Positions 5,435 to 8,660 of a stretch of 8,660 nucleotides of DNA are shown piece by piece. The position numbers and the translations under genes are program-made. The notes under the pieces were generated by a model that saw only the letters and a list, made by a program, of their open reading frames with translations, had not been told where the DNA came from and ran no database searches. The DNA comes from CAMCQY01 sp044370415 (GTDB lineage Bacteria > Planctomycetota > Planctomycetia > Pirellulales > UBA1268). The stretch lies in NCBI GenBank assembly GCA_044370415.1, contig JBILVO010000152.1, positions 1 to 8,660 on the forward strand, read 5' to 3'. Each line of letters begins with the position of its first letter. Position 1 is the first letter of the stretch.

Positions 5435-6729
5435 TGAACGCGCAGGCGGATCGACAGGGCGATGCTCGCGTTGGGGTCAGGCCGGGCTGGCTGCGGAACG
5501 AGGATTGGATGGCCGTCGTCGTCGGCGCGGTGGTGCTCGTCGCCGTGGCGGCGGGATGGCAGGTGCGGCTGCCGAAGCTGGCGTGGTCGGGGCCGGGCGA
5601 CGCCGCCGCCGTCTTCTCGGCAGGAAACCTTGACGCCATCGGGACGACGTCGCTGGTGATCCTCGGCCTTTCCGTGGCGGCGCTGGGCCTGGCCGCGGGG
5701 CGGCCCGTGCTGCCGCTGGCCGCCGGCACGGCCGTCGTGCTCGCGCTCGCCTGGCTGGCGCTCGGCATCGCGGCGAACACGCGCGCGAAGTCGTATGGGA
5801 TCGAATACGTGGTCTTCGCGCTGGCCGCAGGCCTGCTCTGGCGGCAGGTGCTGCCGGTGCCCGCGTGGCTGTCGGCGGCGATCCGCACCGAATTCTTCAT
5901 CAAGGTGGGGATCGTGATCCTCGGCGCGGGCATCCTCTTTCCGGAGCTGCTCAAGGCCGGCGTGCCGGGGCTGATCCAGGCGGCACTCGTGATCCCGGTG
6001 GTCTGGCAGATCACGTTCCTGCTGGGCAGGCGCTTGGGCGTGGACGACGAGTTCGGCGTGATGGTGTCGAGCGCCGTCTCGATCTGCGGCGTCTCCGCCG
6101 CCATCGCCGCCTGCGGGGCGATCCAGGGAGACAAGCGAAAGCTGTCCTACGTCACCTCGCTCGTGCTGCTCTGTGCCGTGCCGATGATGCTGGTCATGCC
6201 GTGGAGCGCGCGGCTCATGGGGCTCTCGCAGGCTGTCGCCGGAGCCTGGCTGGGGGGCACGCTCGACACGACGGGCTCCGTGCTCGCCGCCACGGAGATG
6301 ATCGGCGAGACGGCCTCCAAGACCGGCGCCGTGGTGAAGCTCTCGCAAAACGTCTTCATCGGCATCGCGGCGCTGGCGATCTCCACCTGGTGGGCCATGC
6401 GGGGAACTCCGCACCCCGGCGGGGGATCGCGGCTGGGCCTGCTCTGGGAGCGGTTTCCCAAGTTCGTGCTCGGGTTCCTTGCCGCGTCGCTCGTGTTCTC
6501 GTTCCTGCTCGACCCGAAGCTCGCCAAGGATCTCGACAAGCCCCTCAAGGGCCTGCGGGAGGTGTGGTTCGCCGCCGCGTTCGTCTGCATCGGGCTGGAG
6601 ACGCGGTTCGACGACCTTCTCACGCTCGGCCGCGGCCGGCCCGCGCTGGCGTTTCTCGGCGGCCAGTGCGTGAACGTCCTCTGGACGCTGCTCCTCGCGT
6701 CGCTGCTGTTCGGTGCCGCGGCGTTGTGA
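5434..6729 (+). CDS. YeiH/UPF0324-family membrane protein (putative sulfate exporter family)
   Basis: 431 aa from ATG 5434; a GTG at 5431 would add one residue, and GGAAGG (5418-5423) suits either. The protein is an integral membrane protein with about ten hydrophobic segments, such as 27-42, 71-88, 92-114, 123-137, 157-170, 179-197, 239-255, 307-321, 344-358 and 405-428. Family motifs are SSAVSICGVSAAIAACGAI (212-230), AWLGGTLDTTGSVLAA (271-286) and VKLSQN (301-306). The family is annotated as putative sulfate exporters, but transport has been shown for few members, so the substrate is open. It is longer than the roughly 350-aa E. coli YeiH because of extra hydrophobic segments and an extra loop near the N-terminus (about 20-115). 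Probably co-transcribed with glmM; no metabolic link between the two is obvious. Confidence 0.87.
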   Translation: MNAQADRQGDARVGVRPGWLRNEDWMAVVVGAVVLVAVAAGWQVRLPKLAWSGPGDAAAVFSAGNLDAIGTTSLVILGLSVAALGLAAGRPVLPLAAGTAVVLALAWLALGIAANTRAKSYGIEYVVFALAAGLLWRQVLPVPAWLSAAIRTEFFIKVGIVILGAGILFPELLKAGVPGLIQAALVIPVVWQITFLLGRRLGVDDEFGVMVSSAVSICGVSAAIAACGAIQGDKRKLSYVTSLVLLCAVPMMLVMPWSARLMGLSQAVAGAWLGGTLDTTGSVLAATEMIGETASKTGAVVKLSQNVFIGIAALAISTWWAMRGTPHPGGGSRLGLLWERFPKFVLGFLAASLVFSFLLDPKLAKDLDKPLKGLREVWFAAAFVCIGLETRFDDLLTLGRGRPALAFLGGQCVNVLWTLLLASLLFGAAAL

Positions 6730-6739
6730 CCGCGGTCAC
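6726..6739. terminator. perfect 14-bp palindrome containing both convergent stop codons
   Basis: GTGACCGCGGTCAC is a perfect palindrome. The transporter stop TGA (6727-6729) is its left half and the LysM-gene stop (TCA at 6736-6738 on +) its right half. GCGGC (6718-6722) and GCCGC (6741-6745) can extend the stem with a small internal loop. It may act as a compact bidirectional terminator or protein site, but there is no T-run. Confidence 0.4.
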
Positions 6740-7950
6740 TGCCGCACGAGCACCCGCGAGCCCGGGCCGAGGATGTCGACGAGCTCGTCGAGGTCCCTCG
6801 CCGCCACGACCAGGGTTCCGGGCGGCACGGCCTCCTCGCCGATGACGGCCGGGTCGGCGGCGCCCGCGATGGCGAGGCCGTCCGACAGCGCGATCGACCT
6901 CGGGCCCGGCTGGGACCAGGCCACCTGGGCGGCTGGCCCCTGCGGCTGCGCCGGAGACTCGCCGCCCTGCACGGAGACCACGGGAAGCGTGCCGCCGATT
7001 CGCTCGCGGACCTGGCGGCCCACGACGACGGGAAAGCTGCCGGCGTAGTTGCCGCCCACCTGGAGGCTGAGCCGGCGGCGCGACACGCTCACCACGGCGT
7101 CGAAGGGGCCGCGGAGCACCTTGAGCGACTCGCCGGGAACGAGCCGGTTCGGGTCGGGCACTCCGTTGATCTTGGCCAGGAGCTGCCACGGCACACCGAG
7201 CGGTGCCGCGATCGACGGCAGCGTCTCGCCCGCCTCCACGACGTGCGGCGGCTGCAGCAGGTCCTGCTGCGAGTAGACCACGCTGCCGGCGAGCTGGTTG
7301 AGGACGTCCTCGAGACGCTGGCTCTCCTCGGGGCCGAGCGACGGGTCGTCGTACCACGCCGACAGCACGGAGAGCGCCTCGGCGTAGCGGCCTGCGGCGA
7401 GCTTGTCGTGCGCGTCGGCCCAGGAGGAGGCGAAGGCGGCTCCCGCGGCGGGCCTGCCGCCGCCGACGGCCGTCCCGGACCTCGCGGCATCCGACGGCTC
7501 GAGCCCCGTCGGCGGCATGACGGGCGGCTGTGTCGACGCGGGCATCGGCTCGGCGACGGGCGGCGGTGCCGAGACGGCGCTGAGATAGGTGGGCGGCTGC
7601 TCGGCAACCGCGGCGGGCGCGACGGCGGGCGCGGCGGCCGCCAGCGGCGGTGGCGCGGCGAACGGACCTGATCCGGCCGCCGCGGCCGGGAATGCGACAG
7701 AAGCCGACGCCGTCGGCGCCGCCGCGGCCGGAGCCGGAGCCGTGGTCGGAATTTCCACCTGCGGCGCGAACGGCGCCGCGGTGCCTGCCACGTCCGGCGT
7801 CGTTGGCGAACCGCTCGGCGACTTCGCGACGACCGACCAGGCCCCGTAGAGGATCGTGCCCAGGAGGGCCAGCACCACCAGCGGCTTGAGCGAATCCCCG
7901 ACGTCGGAGTCTCGTTCCCGCCTGGATGACGCCTTCGAACGGGTGGCCAT
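6736..7950 (-). CDS. membrane-anchored LysM protein with a degenerate YkuD (L,D-transpeptidase-like) domain
   Basis: 404 aa. A basic cytoplasmic N-terminus (1-20) is followed by one membrane segment (about 22-42), a long Pro/Ala-rich linker (about 48-170), a short helical region (174-232, HDKLAAGRYAEALSVLSAWY, TPR-like), a LysM domain (236-279, HVVEAGETLPSIAAPLGVPW then NRLVPGESLKVL), and a YkuD-like domain (281-404). LysM binds peptidoglycan, so the protein likely spans from the inner membrane to the wall. Active YkuD enzymes end with a pattern like GLGIHG-DP--IG---S-GCIRL---D---L-D-L--G--V. Here the frame is kept (GLAIAGAADPAVIGEEAV, RDLDELVDILGPGSRVLV), but His is Ala362 and the CIR core is TLV (Thr379), so no Cys nucleophile remains. 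It is probably a non-catalytic wall-binding or scaffold protein. The ribosome binding site is weak (GGA, 9 nt before the ATG). Divergent from glgC. Confidence 0.85.
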   Translation of the reverse strand: MATRSKASSRRERDSDVGDSLKPLVVLALLGTILYGAWSVVAKSPSGSPTTPDVAGTAAPFAPQVEIPTTAPAPAAAAPTASASVAFPAAAAGSGPFAAPPPLAAAAPAVAPAAVAEQPPTYLSAVSAPPPVAEPMPASTQPPVMPPTGLEPSDAARSGTAVGGGRPAAGAAFASSWADAHDKLAAGRYAEALSVLSAWYDDPSLGPEESQRLEDVLNQLAGSVVYSQQDLLQPPHVVEAGETLPSIAAPLGVPWQLLAKINGVPDPNRLVPGESLKVLRGPFDAVVSVSRRRLSLQVGGNYAGSFPVVVGRQVRERIGGTLPVVSVQGGESPAQPQGPAAQVAWSQPGPRSIALSDGLAIAGAADPAVIGEEAVPPGTLVVAARDLDELVDILGPGSRVLVRQ

Positions 7951-8091
7951 GGCAACGGTTCCGTGGTGTCCGTGGGGGACCGGCTGCGCGGCCGTGTCCG
8001 GACGGCGGCAGGGGACGGTCGGGCGGGGAGCGTAGACGCCGGCCGGGATCGGTGCCAGACCGCTTCACCGCCCGCAAAAGGGGGTTTCGGA

Positions 8092-8121
8092 TCGCCGGGC
8101 GGGGCCCTTCCGGCGTATAGT
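8092..8121 (+). promoter_or_regulatory. candidate glgC promoter
   Basis: TATAGT at 8116-8121 matches the -10 consensus at 5 of 6 positions. The best -35 with 18-bp spacing is TCGCCG (8092-8097), a poor match. It lies 48 bp before the glgC start in the 219-bp divergent region. I found no convincing promoter for the minus-strand LysM gene in the same region. Confidence 0.4.
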
Positions 8122-8158
8122 CACGCCGTGGCGCCGGACCGTGGCGGTGCCGGTGCCC

Positions 8159-8163
8159 GGGAG
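8159..8163 (+). promoter_or_regulatory. ribosome binding site of glgC
   Basis: GGGAG lies 6 nt before the ATG at 8170. It favours this start over an in-frame GTG at 8128, which would add 14 non-conserved residues and has no good site upstream. Confidence 0.65.
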
Positions 8164-8169
8164 CTGCCG

Positions 8170-8660
8170 ATGCGATCACAGCACGTCGACCAGAGGCGGG
8201 TCCGCGACGTCGTGGCGGTGGTGCTCGCCGGCGGCAAGGGGGCGCGGCTCGACCCGCTCACCCGCGATCGGGCGAAGCCGGCGGTGCCGTTCGGCGGCAG
8301 CTACCGCATCGTCGACTTCGCCCTCTCCAACTGTCTCAACAGCGGGCTGCGGCGCGTGCTGCTTCTGACGCAGTACAAGGCCAGCAGCCTCGACCGGCAC
8401 ATCAACGTCGGCTGGCACCGGTTCTTCTGCCGGGATCTCGGCGAGTTCCTCGACGTGCTGCCCCCGCAGCAGCGGGTGGACGAGAACTGGTACCTCGGCA
8501 CGGCCGACGCGGTCTACCAGAACATCTATTCACTCGAGATGGCGGCCCCCCGGCTGGTCGTGGTGCTCGCCGGCGACCATATCTACAAGATGAATTACCA
8601 GACGCTGATCGACGCACACGAGCAGAGCGGCGCGGACGTCACGATCGGCGCCCTGCCGGT
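8170..8660 (+). CDS. glgC: glucose-1-phosphate adenylyltransferase (ADP-glucose pyrophosphorylase), N-terminal part
   Basis: 163 complete codons are visible; the gene runs off the window. GlgC makes ADP-glucose from ATP and glucose-1-phosphate, the committed step of bacterial glycogen synthesis. The nucleotide-binding start reads VVAVVLAGGKGARLDPLT (14-31), then RAKPAVPFGG (34-43), YRIVDFALSNCLNSG (45-59), TQYKASSLDRHI (67-78), PPQQR (98-102), ENWYLGTADAVYQN (105-118) and LAGDHIYKMNY (133-143), all matching GlgC closely. The E. coli activator-site Lys39 (in NKRAKP) is Asp33 here, as in many bacterial GlgCs, and Lys of FGGK is Ser44, so allosteric control probably differs from E. coli (inference). 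The phosphoglucomutase at 1884-3773 could supply its substrate, but the genes are not in one operon. Confidence 0.94.
   Translation, partial: MRSQHVDQRRVRDVVAVVLAGGKGARLDPLTRDRAKPAVPFGGSYRIVDFALSNCLNSGLRRVLLLTQYKASSLDRHINVGWHRFFCRDLGEFLDVLPPQQRVDENWYLGTADAVYQNIYSLEMAAPRLVVVLAGDHIYKMNYQTLIDAHEQSGADVTIGALP

Noticed and set aside
4555..6414. 619-aa minus-strand open frame across glmM and the transporter
   Set aside because: It crosses two well-supported plus-strand genes and their spacer, with no motif or signal. Shadow frame.
6620..8179. 519-aa minus-strand open frame over the LysM gene and the divergent region
   Set aside because: Arg/Ala-rich, without domains, and it overlaps the LysM gene in another frame and runs into the glgC start.
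1..8660. Defence system, prophage, transposon or CRISPR array
   Set aside because: No transposase, integrase, nuclease, repeat-spacer array or terminal inverted repeats were seen; all repeats are short and local.

Overview
This is a GC-rich chromosomal window with ordinary bacterial housekeeping and envelope genes. I see no mobile element, CRISPR array, tRNA/rRNA or obvious horizontally acquired island. The mix of a secreted ThuA-like protein, a PgcA-type phosphoglucomutase, an archaeal-style GlmM, a long YeiH-type transporter and a Pro/Ala-rich LysM membrane protein fits a planctomycete, most likely Pirellulales-like. That assignment is inference from gene content and composition, not proof.

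Layout from left to right: (a) a possible C-terminal tail of an upstream gene (1-71); (b) a secreted ecotin-type serine protease inhibitor on + (200-736); (c) a convergent minus-strand pair, a secreted ThuA-domain protein (799-1725) downstream of a 629-aa alpha-phosphoglucomutase/phosphomannomutase (1884-3773); (d) a 221-bp divergent promoter region (3774-3994); (e) a plus-strand pair, an archaeal-type phosphoglucosamine mutase (3995-5386) and a YeiH/UPF0324 membrane transporter (5434-6729); (f) a convergent minus-strand LysM plus YkuD-like protein (6736-7950), whose stop lies 6 bp from the transporter stop; (g) a divergent region, then the start of glgC, ADP-glucose pyrophosphorylase (8170 to beyond the window end).

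Functional thread: the two head-to-head phosphohexomutases and GlgC all work on sugar phosphates. The mutase at 1884-3773 could make the glucose-1-phosphate that GlgC activates for glycogen, and the GlmM-type enzyme could feed UDP-GlcNAc for the envelope. The ecotin, ThuA-like and LysM proteins are exported or membrane anchored.

Most notable observations: (1) the YkuD-like domain of the LysM protein has lost both its catalytic His and its catalytic Cys while keeping the surrounding fold signature, so it looks like a pseudo-L,D-transpeptidase; (2) between glmM and the transporter, a 14-bp tandem repeat creates an unbroken chain of start/stop overlaps (three mini-ORFs) linking the glmM stop to the transporter start; (3) the ecotin has Arg at the inferred P1 position and lacks the disulfide that normally braces the inhibitory loop; (4) a perfect 14-bp palindrome contains both convergent stop codons. 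No clearly new multi-gene system is visible.
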